The notes under the pieces: generated by a model
What the model was told of the DNA's origin: nothing
The model's input: the letters and a program-made list of their open reading frames with translations, nothing else
The model's database searches: none
Part shown: positions 48,985-60,951 of the stretch, in pieces
Layout: the number at the start of each line of letters is the position of its first letter
Numbering within the stretch: position 1 is the stretch's first letter
Origin: Sinotaia quadrata
Lineage: Eukaryota > Mollusca > Gastropoda > Architaenioglossa > Viviparidae
Direction of reading: 5' to 3'
NCBI GenBank assembly: GCA_028829895.1
Contig: CM054181.1
Span: forward strand, 62,321,759 to 62,385,758
Length of the DNA: 64,000 bases
Made by a program: the position numbers and the translations under genes

Positions 48985-50180
48985 TTGTATGTATATATTT
49001 AGTATATGACCATATGTATACTGATATTTGTTATTTCATAAAAAACAAAACAAAATAATTGTGGCTCAATGAACTTTCAACAAATGTTAATGCTGAAACG
49101 GGAAATATTTTAAAACAAGAGCGGAATTATTTTTGCTGCGTGAAACACATGCACATTTGTCGATTATGTCCACAATTGTATCCATTATTTTGTCAAAGAA
49201 TGTTTAATTATTCATTAAAACCTCGACAACACTTAGCTTCTTTAAGATATATTATTATTTTTTTTTTTTTCGTTCACTTGCTTCCCTTATGAATTCAGTG
49301 TAAAATATTTGCCTGGACTTTGATGCAAATGACGAGTGCACAAGGAAAGATAAGCCAGCTTAGTCCTATGACGCACTTGAAATTACATAATTACTCACAG
49401 GATGAGTACAAAAAAAACCAAACAAACAAAATTTAAAAAGACACCAAAATTTATAATTACCAATCTCATGTAATCCTTAATCACTTTTAATCACCCTATA
49501 ACCAATGGATATGGAGTATATTCCCCTCCAACACCCCCATACACATCTACACGCATACACCCCGAGGAGAGGACGGTAATCATTAACACCACTCAGGTGT
49601 GTTTCTCACGGCTCATTTTAAAATACAACGCTTTTGTCCAATATTTTTATTTTGTTTGCCGTTGGACATATAAAAGTAAAGTGAGAGAGACAACATAACT
49701 CGGCTGCTGCTAATTTTCTAAATGAGTTGTCCAGCTCATAGAGGGACACGTGAAAGACAATTGTTAATCTCGGACCACACTTCTTTCAAGAGAGTTATCT
49801 ATGACAAAATGTTGACCTTGGACCACATTGCCAAAAACTGTAATATAGATTTATATTTTTATTGTCATCGCTGTAAAGAAATTAAATAAATTAAGAAAAC
49901 ATGTAACCATACTGGTCTCCCGTAGTTTTGTGGTCCGGTGTAATGATTTCTTGAATCCCAGATTTAGATCGGTCTCGATTTTCCTTTACCTGTGTTGTGA
50001 ACCGTGTTGTGCTGACCGAGACTATTTTCTTGCGGCATTTACTGCGTGTCGTGACTAGATAATTAGTAATAGCACCGTATTAAATATTTTTATTATTTTT
50101 ACCCTTTAGTGTCGATTAGCGTCGGGCTCCAAAGAGTTAAAGCGTTGCAATGTTTTTCTCTTTTGGAGGTACTTTAAAGT
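48983..50180. other. No recognisable gene
   Basis: AT-rich single-copy sequence with short open frames only. Confidence 0.4.
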
Positions 50181-50184
50181 GGAG

Positions 50185-50560
50185 TTTAATAATTTAGCTA
50201 TGATGACGATGTTATAAGTTTAATAATTTAGCTATGATGATGATAAAGTATTATAAGTTTAATAATTTAGCTATGATGAAGATAAAGTATTATAAGTTTA
50301 ATAATTTAGCTATGATGAAGATAAAGTATTATAAGTTTAATAATTTAGCTGTAATGAAGATGAAGTGTTATGAATTTAATAATTTAGCTATAATGAAAAT
50401 AAAGTGTTATCAGTTTAATAATTTAAGTGTAAAGAAGAGAAAAAGTTTATATTTGTTTAATAATGTTGCTGTATTAAAGGTTAATCGTTATAAGTTTAAT
50501 AGTTTTGCTGTATTCAGCTTTAATTGTTATAGTTTTATAATTTACCTATAAAAGTTGAAT
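50185..50560. repeat. 39-bp minisatellite, about 9 copies
   Basis: Units contain TATAAGTTTAATAATTTAGC followed by TATGATGAAGATAAAGTAT. Left copies are close to identical; right copies are diverged. As 39 is a multiple of three, the + frame is open for about 105 codons (KYYKFNNLAMMKI), which I treat as repeat-driven. Confidence 0.88.
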
Positions 50561-51715
50561 ATGGTTTTAATAATTTAGTTGTATTAATGTTGAAATATGT
50601 CAGTAACATTTTCTCTGTACTAAAGTATTATATCACCATCTTATTATAATTATTACTATTTTTATTGTCATCATGGTCGTCATTATTATCATTACTAATA
50701 TTATTATAATTACGATCTGACTTGAATACTAGCAGTATATTATCGCTTAGATCATTAATTAGATTTTACTGACTCCCTAACAGTCTCATGAAAATGTGTT
50801 GTAATGTTTTTACCTTGAGAACTGTCTTCTTCACGTTTTATATTGTCGCAGCTATTTTGTATTTTGTGGGGATTTCCTGTTTTTATTTACTATTTATTCA
50901 TTTTTAAATATCGAATTCTAGTCTACGTTATTTGTATGTTTCCCCAAATCCTTTTATGCAAATTTTGTACATTCATTCCTTTTTTCATCTTGTACTATTA
51001 TAAATTTGTCGTGACAACCTCAGATGTTTATGTTCACTTCGTAACCAGCCAGTCAGGTATTAATGGCGCCATGCCAAAAAATAGTATTGTAAGGACTCCG
51101 GTATTATGTGTGTTACAAACTGTTTTCTTCATAATTTCTGTAACTGCATATATATATATCCACTTATCATTTTTAGTTTTTATTCTTCAAAAATTCCATT
51201 CTTTAACATGGTGCGAATAATGTATTCAATTTTTTAAAAATAATTTTCTGTCCTTTGTTCGTTTTCTTTTCTGCCGTTTCTGCTTCTATACCTCCGGAAA
51301 GACGATTTATCCCTTATTAAATTAGAGATATGTCATTAATTAGTAATTGCCTCAAAATTTTGGGGAAACTCGTTGGTAGGGATACTTTTTTCCTGTTCTC
51401 TTATTTAATTTTTTTGTAAAAAGCACGAACAAGTATTTTACCTGATGAAGGTGCCAAACTGCATTTGTTGTTATCGTGTGCCGTGTGTAGCAGGAGCTAC
51501 AGGTTGTGAATGTAAATTATGTCGCCATGAAAGACGAGATATGAATGTACAAAATAAATAATTCCAACTTCATGTCGGTCATGTTTTCAGTGAGTGAGTG
51601 AGTAAGTGAGTGAGAGGGTGGGTAGGTGGGTGGATGTAGCTTTGACAGAGTGTGACTACAAGCCAGTAACTGTAATGGACACATTCAGACAGAGGACGGA
51701 AAGCGGTGTAATAAA
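50561..51715. other. No recognisable gene
   Basis: AT-rich. The 125-codon open frame at 50843-51220 is hydrophobic and AT-driven without a recognisable family. GTGA units at 51590-51640. Confidence 0.4.
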
Positions 51716-51719
51716 TTTA

Positions 51720-51876
51720 TATGTAAAAGATAGAGAGAGAAAGAGAGAGAGAGACAGAGAGAGATAGAAAGATAGACAGAGAGAGAGACAGAGAGAGAGA
51801 GATAGAAAGAGAGAGACAGAGAGAGATATATAAATAGAGAGAGAGAGAAAGATAGAGAGAGAAAGAGAGAGAGAAC
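51720..51876. repeat. (GA)n-rich microsatellite
   Basis: About 155 bp of GAGA with GATA and AAAG interruptions; it truncates the end of the neighbouring reverse LTR. Confidence 0.93.
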
Positions 51877-53491
51877 GCCACCCTAGTTCGTGGTTATGAT
51901 TATTATTAATCATCCATAATTAATTACAAGTGATGAGAATCTTAATTTAAGTTATTAATAATTCTCTAGAAGACACCACTCGTCTCTCTCACTTGGTCGA
52001 TATATGGGTGCTTTAAAACGTTTTCTCTTTTCCACAACATTCAAGACAAACATTCACTGTTACGCAATATTTCCGTAAGTAGAAAACCTTTTACCAAAGG
52101 AGAAGATAAATCCATCTTTAATATGTATTTAGAGAACCCCCATCCACCCACTATCTCTCCATCATATTGTTATCAATATGTGTAAGAAGTTCAATACATT
52201 TATTAAATCAACAATCAAATATACATATAACAAATACAAGCAAAGAGAGTGTTGACATTTACATCACTTTAAAACAATGTTCTATGAACGCTAGACAATC
52301 GTTCACTTTATCCTAGCATAGACTCAGCAGTCAAATGATCGAATATATAATCAAATTCATAGGCATAATTTATCATTGACTTGAGAGAAATAATTATAGT
52401 CAATGTACATAATGTTTTCAACGATGGCCGCTGTACTAGCACATGTTCACAATCACGCAGTTTGCAACAAATCACTGCATTTAGAGGATGGTCCCACATA
52501 CCCCTTCTAGGGATGTTACACTACTGTTCCAGAATCTTCAATGGCACTCTCCAAGCACATTGTGGAGAATCATTACCAGAATTTCCTTTGCACTATCAAG
52601 CACAGCAGGAAGAATGTTCCCGAATTTTCGTGTGTGCTACTCAGCACACCACAAGGAATGTTCAAAATAATCTTCATGAATACTCAAGATCAAACCCAAG
52701 TGACCACTTTTGCTGTATTGGCTCTCGAAAAGAATTCACAGGAATCAACTTACAACAACACTTACTGATAAGATCGATGATAATGCTGGATGACACACCA
52801 ACGTGATCAGGTCATGTAGTCACTGTAGCCTGAAGGAAAAAAAGGCATGCTTTTTTCTGCAAAAGTTAAATCAAGGCAGTGCTAATTTTCATCTCTATAA
52901 CTCTTTTCTCTCGTACAAACTTTCTCAATCCTGCAACAATTTCATTAGCCAGATACACACACAGCATAAGAAATATAGCATCAATCAAAATTCACAAGTA
53001 TAACGTACAACTTAATCAAATTAGTTAACATAGAAATAATGGTTTAATTACTCAAGCATTCTCCACTTCAAAACATAGATCAATAGCAAACATGTACGAA
53101 ATATTTCTAAGTACATTCTTTCTTTATCAGTCAGTTAATATACCATAAGCTAATGATCGCATTTATGACCAGATTCAATTATGTTAAAATTCAAAGTGAC
53201 AGAATAGAGTACTTCTTCAACAAAGAAACTTCCAGTCCTTCCCCATTGGAAAAAATTATTATGAATAAAAATATGTGAGTCTCTTAGTCAGAAAAACTAC
53301 TCATCCAGTTGGAACAGGTTTGGATTGTATCAGCAGTTTCTAGCATATTCTCAACTCAAGTTGTTTACTCCAACTCTGACTCTTACAAAAATACCATCAT
53401 AAGGAGTGACCAAGATCGGGTACTTTTACAATTTAACAATTTATATAACAATTAAGTCTAGAAACGAGATAGGCAAATTTACTCCACCACA
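51877..53491 (-). mobile_element. LTR family A, near-full-length reverse copy
   Basis: The reverse complement starts TGTGGTGGAGTAAATTTGCC at 53491 and follows the LTR at 60952-62705 block by block: CTTGGTCACTCCTTATGATG, TAACTGACTGATAAAGAAAG, ATGCTGTGTGTGTATCTGGC, then GTAAAAGGTTTTCTACTT, GAGTGGTGTCTTCT and AAGATTCTCATCACTTGTAA. It ends at GTGGCGTT, where the GA repeat takes over. No internal coding domain accompanies it, so it is probably a solo LTR. The 141-codon + frame at 52381-52806 is incidental. Confidence 0.75.
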
Positions 53492-54318
53492 ACACTAATT
53501 GTTCTTGTTATACCAGACACAAAGATAGACACCAGTTGTTCTTGTTATACCAGACACAAAGATAGACACCAATTGTTCTTGTTATACCAGACACAAAGAT
53601 AGACACCAATTGTTCTTGTTATACCAGACACAAAGATAGACACTAATTGTTCTTGTTATACCAGACACAAAGGTAGACACTAATTGTTCTCGTTATACCA
53701 GACACAAAGGTAGACACTAATTGTTCTTGTTATACCAGACACAAAGATAGACACTAATTGTTCTTGTTATACCAGACACAAAGGTAGACACTAATTGTTC
53801 TCGTTATACCAGACACAAAGGTAGACACTAATTGTTCTCGTTATACCAGACACAAAGGTAGACACTAATTGTTCTCGTTATACCAGACACAAAGGTAGAC
53901 ACTAATTGTTCTTGTTACACCAGACACAAAGATAGACACCAATTGTTCTTGTTACACCAGACACAAAGATAGACACCAATTGTTCTCGTTATACCAGACA
54001 CAAAGGTAGACACCAAACGCTCTCATTATACCAGACACAAAGGTAGACACTAATTGTTCTTGTTACACCAGACACAAAGATAGACATCAATTGTTCTCGT
54101 TATACAAGGCACAAAGGTAGATACCAATTGTTCTCATTATACCAGACATTAAGGTAGACACCAATTGTTCTTGTTATACCAGACACAAAGATAGACACCA
54201 ATTGTTCTCATTATACAAGGCACAAAGGTAGACACCAATTGTTCTCATTATATCGGCACAAATGTAGACACCAATTGTTCTCATCATACCAGGCTTAAAG
54301 GTAGACACTAATTTTATA
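53492..54318. repeat. 39-bp minisatellite, about 21 copies
   Basis: Units contain CCAATTGTTCTTGTTATACC followed by AGACACAAAGATAGACA. Variants alternate CTTGTT/CTCGTT/CTCATT. The array starts exactly at the outer end of the reverse LTR and is resumed at 55916. Confidence 0.93.
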
Positions 54319-55589
54319 TATATATAGAGAGAGAGAATGTATTGAATTTTTTTGTTCTTTATATATTATTACAATATATTATCAATTTCCACAAGAGTGT
54401 ATATGATGCATTGATTCTAGGACATCATTATAAATTATAGAAATGTTGTTTGAATTTATGCTAATTGATTTAGCATGACTACACGCTAGTCCTTATTAAA
54501 GGCTCTGTTGACTTTTAATCCGCGTGAAATGATTTTTGATTTAGAGTCATCTCTCGTCATAACTTTGATGTGGAAAAACACTAGTTATGCCTTAGATATT
54601 TTCTGTGCTATTATAATTCTTACTGATTTATGCAACTGTACTTAGAAGCATACATGTGCTTCAACTTATTAATATTTTTTCTATGTAACTAAGCTCATTG
54701 TATCTTATAATGAATTGGTAGACTAAAGGTAGAAACTGTGAAACATATATTATCGTGAATGAAGATAGAAGATGTTGCCATTCTACAGGTCATTGTTGTA
54801 CTTTCCACAGTCAGAAAAAAAACCTCCCTGTTATCTAAGCTGGCTACCTTCATGTTTGTTGCCTTCATCTTTACCACTATCATTGCATGCATATGCTCGC
54901 TTCCTCACCTTTGAACCGTCGCCAGAGATTTTATGTGACCTTTGCACTTGTGAACCAGAGGTCGTGAAACCGCATTCAGAGTATGGCCGTGACGTCATCC
55001 ACGACATCCACGTAAAGGGAGCAAAAAGGGGAAGATATCCTTTTCTCTCTGTGGAAACTATTGCCAACTAGTGAGATCTATTTAACGTTTGCTAATCACA
55101 AATTGTAGTAGACAATTGACTATAGAGCTTCAAGCCTCATATACTATAGAACTGTCTGAGGAGTCTACATTCTATGTTTATTCTATTTTATTCTATTCAT
55201 CTATGTTTATTTGTATGTCATTATTCGTATTTACTTCTTGTTGAATTACTGTGCTGTATATACTTGTATACTTATAATAAATACTATTTCTTATTGTTTA
55301 CACCCTCACCCTTGTTATATAATTGGGTTAGAGCAGTTGGGGGCATAAATTATATATATATATCTAAGTCGGATAGAAAGGACCTAGTCTGAAGGGGGGT
55401 GTATACTGCTCTGTGAGAACATGTCAGGTCAGGGATAATTTGTGCTAAAACACTGTACACTACGCTTTACTTTGGGAAGGGTCCAAGGGAAGTAATTCAC
55501 TGTACACTACGCATTACTTTGGAAAGGGTCCAAGGAAAATCTCTATCCAGTTCTCCTCCCGCAACTGAGAGGTGCAGAATATTGGAAAC
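54319..55589 (+). other. Insertion body, uncharacterised
   Basis: Lies between the two parts of the 39-bp array, together with the LTR-like end at 55590-55915. It begins with a TATATA/GAGAGA stretch. A GC-richer part at 54830-55070 carries a 99-codon open frame without a recognisable domain and includes TGACGTCA at 54990-54997. A near-duplicate block CACTGTACACTACGC occurs at about 55451 and 55498. It may be an unrecognised, diverged part of an LTR element. Confidence 0.4.
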
Positions 55590-55915
55590 ATATTAATGAT
55601 ATTTTTTTTCTCACAACTGAGAAGCCCTATATTAATCACATAAATAGTTTGATTACAGATGAAAAAGAAAAAACCTGTTCACAATCTTCTCCTTTGGTAA
55701 GAAGTTTTCCACCTACGGAAATATTGTGACGGTAAATGTTTGTAATGCGGAAGAGAGAAAACGTTTACAACGCCAGCATATCCGCCAAGTGAAAGAAACG
55801 AGTGGTGTCTTCTGGAGAATTATTAATAACAAAAATTAACTCTCTCATCACTTGTAATTAGTTATTGATGATTAATAATCATCATAACCAATAACTAGAG
55901 TGGCGTTGTGTCACA
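55590..55915 (+). mobile_element. LTR family A, 3' part
   Basis: Matches the last 300 bp of the LTR at 60952-62705: GGTAAGAAGTTTTCCACCTA, GAAATATTGTGACGGTAAAT, CATATCCGCCAAGTGA, GAGTGGTGTCTTCTGGAGAA and the end GTGGCGTTGTGTCACA. It ends directly at the resumed 39-bp array. Confidence 0.75.
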
Positions 55916-56150
55916 CAAAGGTAGACACCAAACGTTCTCATTATACCAGACACAAAGGTAGACACCAAATGTTCTCATTATATCAGACACAAAGGTAGAC
56001 ATCAAACGGTCTCATTATACCAGAAACAAAGGTAGACACCAAACGGTCTCATTATACAAGACATAAAGGTAGACACCAAATGTTCTCATTATACCAGACA
56101 CAAAGGTAGACACCAAACGGTCTCATTATACCAGAAACAAAGGTAGACAC
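55916..56150. repeat. 39-bp minisatellite, resumed, about 6 copies
   Basis: Same family as 53492-54318, here with CCAAACGTTCTCATTATACC or CAAACGGTCTC units. Confidence 0.9.
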
Positions 56151-57303
56151 TGGCTATTGGTCTCAGCATCAGGTACGTATTGTTGGTTTGGGACTTGGCC
56201 CCTTTGAGCTAGACATGAAGCCAAAGTGATATACCGATATTGGGTTACTATTAAAAGACACAACACATTTGAAGTAGATAAAGCCGTAGACATATGTTGT
56301 TGGCACTATCAACAGAAATACATTTCGTTGAACAAAAGACCAATTCTGTTGGTCCCATTGCAAACACAGAATTATTGGACACAATTTCGGTTCCATTAAA
56401 CAAGACACAAGGTAGATTTATATAAATACAGATCCGGCTACATTATAGTAGACATACAGGAGATATTTATAGAAGTGATAAAATTAAATAGAACAAAATC
56501 AATTATATCAAAGTCAACACAGATTTCGACATTGATAGAATTATTTTTCATAAACAGACTCATATTCAGTCAAATTAAAGTAGACACAGACAAAAGTATC
56601 TGGACACAAATAAAGACAGATATATAGTCTCAGGTACATTCAACTAGACACAAAGGTAGTTATGGTAGTGGTAGCTTTACACGAAAGCAAACAGAGAGAT
56701 ATTTTTGAGGCGCCATATAAAAGTAAACTAAAAGTTTGACAAGGATAGATAGGTTTAAAGATAACGTAAATAGACGGAAAAATAAACAAAGACAGGTAGA
56801 CAAAGCCCCATGACTTTGATGTAGCCACAAAGACTTCGCATTCTATGAAGTTAGGCCGCACATTAGGGGAGGGGGGGGAGAGTCTGACCTGGCTTGTGTT
56901 TTGATTTTTGTGGCACTTCGTTCTTTATTATTAATTGTTTTATAAAGCGTTTCTAACCACTCTCAGTTCCTTCCCCACCCACCACCACCACTGCCCCTCT
57001 CACCCACATCACCTGTCGGGGTGTGCAAAGCGTACCTTAGCCCACACCTGCCGAGGTACCTGTTCATTGGCGTTTAAGAACCCTGCCCCTGGCACGCGAC
57101 TGTTTCGGGGTCGACCCTTATTTTCAGTTCACTGATCTTGTTCTCTCCGCGAAGGATGAACGTTCTGCAGGTATTCAACAGCAACAACAAAAAAAACTCA
57201 TTAACGGAGCGAACACGGACGTTCTCAAAGCCAGGCACGTTATTAGTTTTCCATCCTTAAGATCTTGCACCATCACCACCGCCACCACCAGTCACGTGAG
57301 GAA
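56151..57303. other. No recognisable gene; decayed array at left
   Basis: To about 56660, scattered ACACAAAGGTAGA-like remnants suggest a decayed extension of the 39-bp array. A GC-richer patch at 56940-57150 and a CACCACCGCC run near 57270 have no recognisable product. Confidence 0.4.
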
Positions 57304-57525
57304 CTTCGATGGAGTTTCGAGGCACCTAACTAGCCTTGCTGGAGTTTTGAGGCACCTAACTAGTCTTGCTGGAGTTTTGAGGCACCTAACTAGCCTTGCT
57401 GGAGTTTTGAGGCACCTAACTAGCCTTGCTGGAGTTTCGAGGCACCTAACTAGCCTTGCTGGAGTTTTGAGGCACCTAACTAGCCTTGCTGGAGTTTTGA
57501 GGCACCTAACTAGCCTTACTAGAAA
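57304..57525. repeat. 30-bp minisatellite, 7 copies, open on both strands
   Basis: Units contain GGAGTTTTGAGGCACCTAAC followed by TAGCCTTGCT. The frame is kept on both strands (GVLRHLTSLA on +, KTPARLVRCL on -). No expression evidence. Confidence 0.93.
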
Positions 57526-58679
57526 TTCATTTGCCAGTGTTGTGAGCAACCTAGCGAGCTTTGAAAACTGACTAAATAGTTGTTTGTATGTCTTTCAGAC
57601 CTTAAAGCAGATACGACATAAGTTCAGATGTTCTATTCATTTATTTTTCTTTGTCTTTGTCGTGTTTTTTTTTCTTTTTAAGGTTTCCTATTCCCTCTCC
57701 CTCCCTTTTCTCCCCTCCCCACTCCCCTTGCTTTCCATCTCTTAACTCTTTTCTTAATTATCATGTTCTGACTTTCTGTCATTCTTTCAGTATTTTTTTC
57801 TTTCGCTTTCATTCATTCCTTCTTTAATTATATACCTTTTTTATATCATTGTTCAGTTATGAGTATATTTCATTTTAATAGCAACTTCTGTTATATAAAA
57901 AACTTTTTGTAAAAAGAATGCTTTTACACATGTTTTATAGTGTTGTTATTGGATAACTTAACCAAGTTCTTACTGAACTGTACCAAACCTGTTTTTATTT
58001 TAATTCTAATGTCTAAACTCTTGTCTTGGAAAAATTTCAAACACACAAACATTTTAAAGTCCATAGAATGTAAAGTAAAGGGAATTCAATAAAATAACAT
58101 ATGTGGGCTATTGGGCAAGGGAACGATAGTGTTAAAGGAGGTGAGTCGTGGTGGACTTAAAGGATAAGAAAAAAGGACAGGTGATAAATTACTGACTTAG
58201 AGAAGCGTCAGGGTGAAGGAATAGACGGGACAAGTAAGGTGAGTATGCCTGTTCTCTCTCGCGTGCATGCGTGTGTGTGTGTGTGCGTCTGAGTGTCGCT
58301 TCGCGCGCAAGGACAGTACTACAGCGGTAATAGTAAGACGCGTCTTGGTGGCAGGTGGGGCGTGTGTTGCCACGCGCCGTCTTTTGTAACCCAACCTGGG
58401 GTACGCGTGTCATAAATATGAACCCAACCACCCAAACCTAAAGCTCTCTCAAGCAGAAGAGATTTAGTAGTGAAGACGGCATAGCGTTCATAACGCTTCT
58501 TTCAAATTTTAGTTGTTTTTTTTTATTTCTCTTTTCGGAAGTAGCGGCCTAATACTGAGTATCAGTTTTGGAGGGAAGGAAGGGTGTACGGGTGTGCATA
58601 TGTGTGTGTGTGTGTGTCCACGTGAGTACATGGACTGGCGTGCGTGTACACGTCTTTATTTGGATGTTGTGCGTTGGTT

Positions 58680-58682
<3 letters not shown>
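57526..58682. other. No recognisable gene
   Basis: Pyrimidine-rich to about 57850, AT-rich to 58200, then a GC-richer patch at 58240-58400 with CpGs and a short GT repeat near 58270. Confidence 0.4.

Positions 58683-58760
<78 letters not shown>
58683..58760. repeat. (GT)n microsatellite
   Basis: About 78 bp of GT, followed by T and G runs to 58800. Confidence 0.97.
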
Positions 58761-58764
<4 letters not shown>

Positions 58765-58972
58765 ACTTTTCTTTTTTCTTTTTTTTTTTTTTGGGGGGGG
58801 TAGGAGGGTGAGGGGCAGGTGAAGTATTTAATATCGGCTGCAGATAACTTGACCGGTACTTCTGATTTCAGAGAGCAAGTGTGGTCATGAATAAATTGTG
58901 TAGGATACAGGCCAGTAGATCTAGTTAAGACACGAACAACATACGTCAATGTTTAAGACATTTTACATACTT

Positions 58973-59101
<129 letters not shown>

Positions 59102-59453
59102 CTTTTGAGAACAAGTTGTAAAGAAGTTGTTCAAAACAATACTGTCCCTTTGCAATTGCAAATGTTATTATAAGCATTGTAGGAAACTTACACTTGGTTG
59201 TCAAACAAAATATGTTGCTTCTAGATCATTTTCTCCATATTGATTGTTTCCCATCAAAAGATTTCGTCAGTCGTAGTTAGAGTGAGATGTAAACAAATGA
59301 ACTTTCGAGAGTAACGAAAACCGATGAAATACCACTTGTAATTTGAACTAGTATGCAATCTGATGAAGCAGATGAAGTGTTTGATGTGTAAACTGAACAT
59401 AAGCTGGTATTTCCAAGACAGGTGTGTATTGCCAACCACTAAGCTATATATAA

Positions 59454-59660
59454 ATGGAGAGGACATCCAATGATAGCAATCAGCGCGAAAGCGGCGGAAG
59501 CCGAAAGCGCCCCCCTACATTAGCAGCAATGATAGCAAGCGCTGTGGATGTGTCGCTAACGGGTTTCAGTACGACCATTTTGAGAAAGCAACCTAACATA
59601 GCAGTGCTGAAGACTACGTGTTGGAAAGCGTTCATTATTTTTAAAATATGCCTTAGTTAA
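59454..59660 (+). CDS. Small unrecognised open frame, possible exon or transposon remnant
   Basis: The frame starts with an ATG and encodes MERTSNDSNQRESGGSRKR, then a stretch with AAMIASAVDVSLTGFSTTIL. Over 59454-59630 the base composition is distinctly more GC-rich than the AT-rich flanks, which is why I list it. No domain is recognised, the last residues run into AT-rich sequence and no clear splice donor is seen. It could be an isolated exon, a transposon ORF remnant or chance. Confidence 0.2.
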   Translation: MERTSNDSNQRESGGSRKRPPTLAAMIASAVDVSLTGFSTTILRKQPNIAVLKTTCWKAFIIFKICLS

Positions 59661-60002
59661 CATTGTAAATTATATCATCATATTTAATTCTTATTTGGAC
59701 ATTTATTATAATAATTTTTGTTTTTAGTATTGGATACGGATAAAGTCTTTTTATATTTTAAATGCTTAAAATAAACATTCTTGAAAATATTAATTTATAA
59801 CATTACACTCACAGAATAAATCATGAAACGATACCAACAATAATTTGCCATTGATTTTTTTTTTTTTTAAACTTTGTTGAAAAAGTTCTAATCATGTTTT
59901 TGTTTTAATATGTATGCATTTCAGGTTTATTACTTTTTTTCAAAATCAAAGTATATATTACACAATCTTTATCCACTGATTGTTGTTGTTGTTGTGTTGT
60001 TG

Positions 60003-60005
<3 letters not shown>
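59661..60005. other. AT-rich spacer
   Basis: No feature recognised. Confidence 0.4.

Positions 60006-60074
<69 letters not shown>
60006..60074. repeat. (GT)n microsatellite
   Basis: About 68 bp of GT units. Confidence 0.97.
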
Positions 60075-60076
<2 letters not shown>

Positions 60077-60951
60077 GCGTTTCCTCTATCACTATTAAAT
60101 TTTTAGTGCAGTTATTTGGGGGAAAAAAACCTAGTCGTTGAAAACAGTGCTATAGACAACGTGCTGAGAAATATTTTTTATTAATTAATAAAATATTCCA
60201 ACATGCACATAAACTTGTAAATATGTATATATAAATTATACAGTGTATTTTTTTCTTAAGGTAAAGAATATATCTGAAAGAGTGTATGTGCGTGAAAATT
60301 TACTAAAAATAAATATTCTAAATATAATTTTCACTCATATTACTATTTTTAAAAATTAACATGTTCTTGTAACATTGTCAGTGCAGTTAAAACCTAATTA
60401 ATATCATAATTACTTCTGTATTTCACTGTAGCATATATTAACATAGGGGATAATCAGATTATAGGAAATCTAAAAAATGTGTATAAAGTATTAGATGGTA
60501 TGTGCAGAAGTGGTTAACAGTAGTGACTATAAATAGGTCTATATTGATGCATTTGAAAAATTATTAGATACTAGAATTACAACCTTAGAAATGTGTGCAT
60601 ATCCTTTATTTTGATAGAATATTTTGCTAATAAGTGGTTCAGCAGATAAAACATTTTTTTTAAAAAAATCGTGACAAGCACCTTTCACATAGGTGAGTTA
60701 CATTCTAATTTCTTTTAAATTATGGCCCTTGTTTATTTCACACTTAGATTACCTTAATTATAATATGTTTCTTCTTTGATAAAGTGTGAATGGGTAAAGA
60801 TCTCAATACTTAATTATAATTTTAAATAACTTTTAATTAATTAAACACATTTATTATCCTTTTATATTTTAAACCATTGCTATCAAATCCGATTTTTCAC
60901 TATTAATTTTTAGTTTCCCTATCTAGGTAGCTTGACTGACATATCACTATG
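60075..60951. other. AT-rich stretch, no gene
   Basis: Very AT-rich with no long open frame and no recognised repeat. Confidence 0.4.

Noticed and set aside
50843..51220. 125-codon hydrophobic open frame as a membrane protein gene
   Set aside because: Composition follows the AT-rich surroundings, and there is no family resemblance or splice context.
52381..52806. 141-codon open frame as a gene
   Set aside because: It lies antisense within an LTR copy and is not conserved in the other LTR copies.
57292..57571. Open frames on both strands in the 30-bp array
   Set aside because: Same reason: repeat-driven frames without other evidence.
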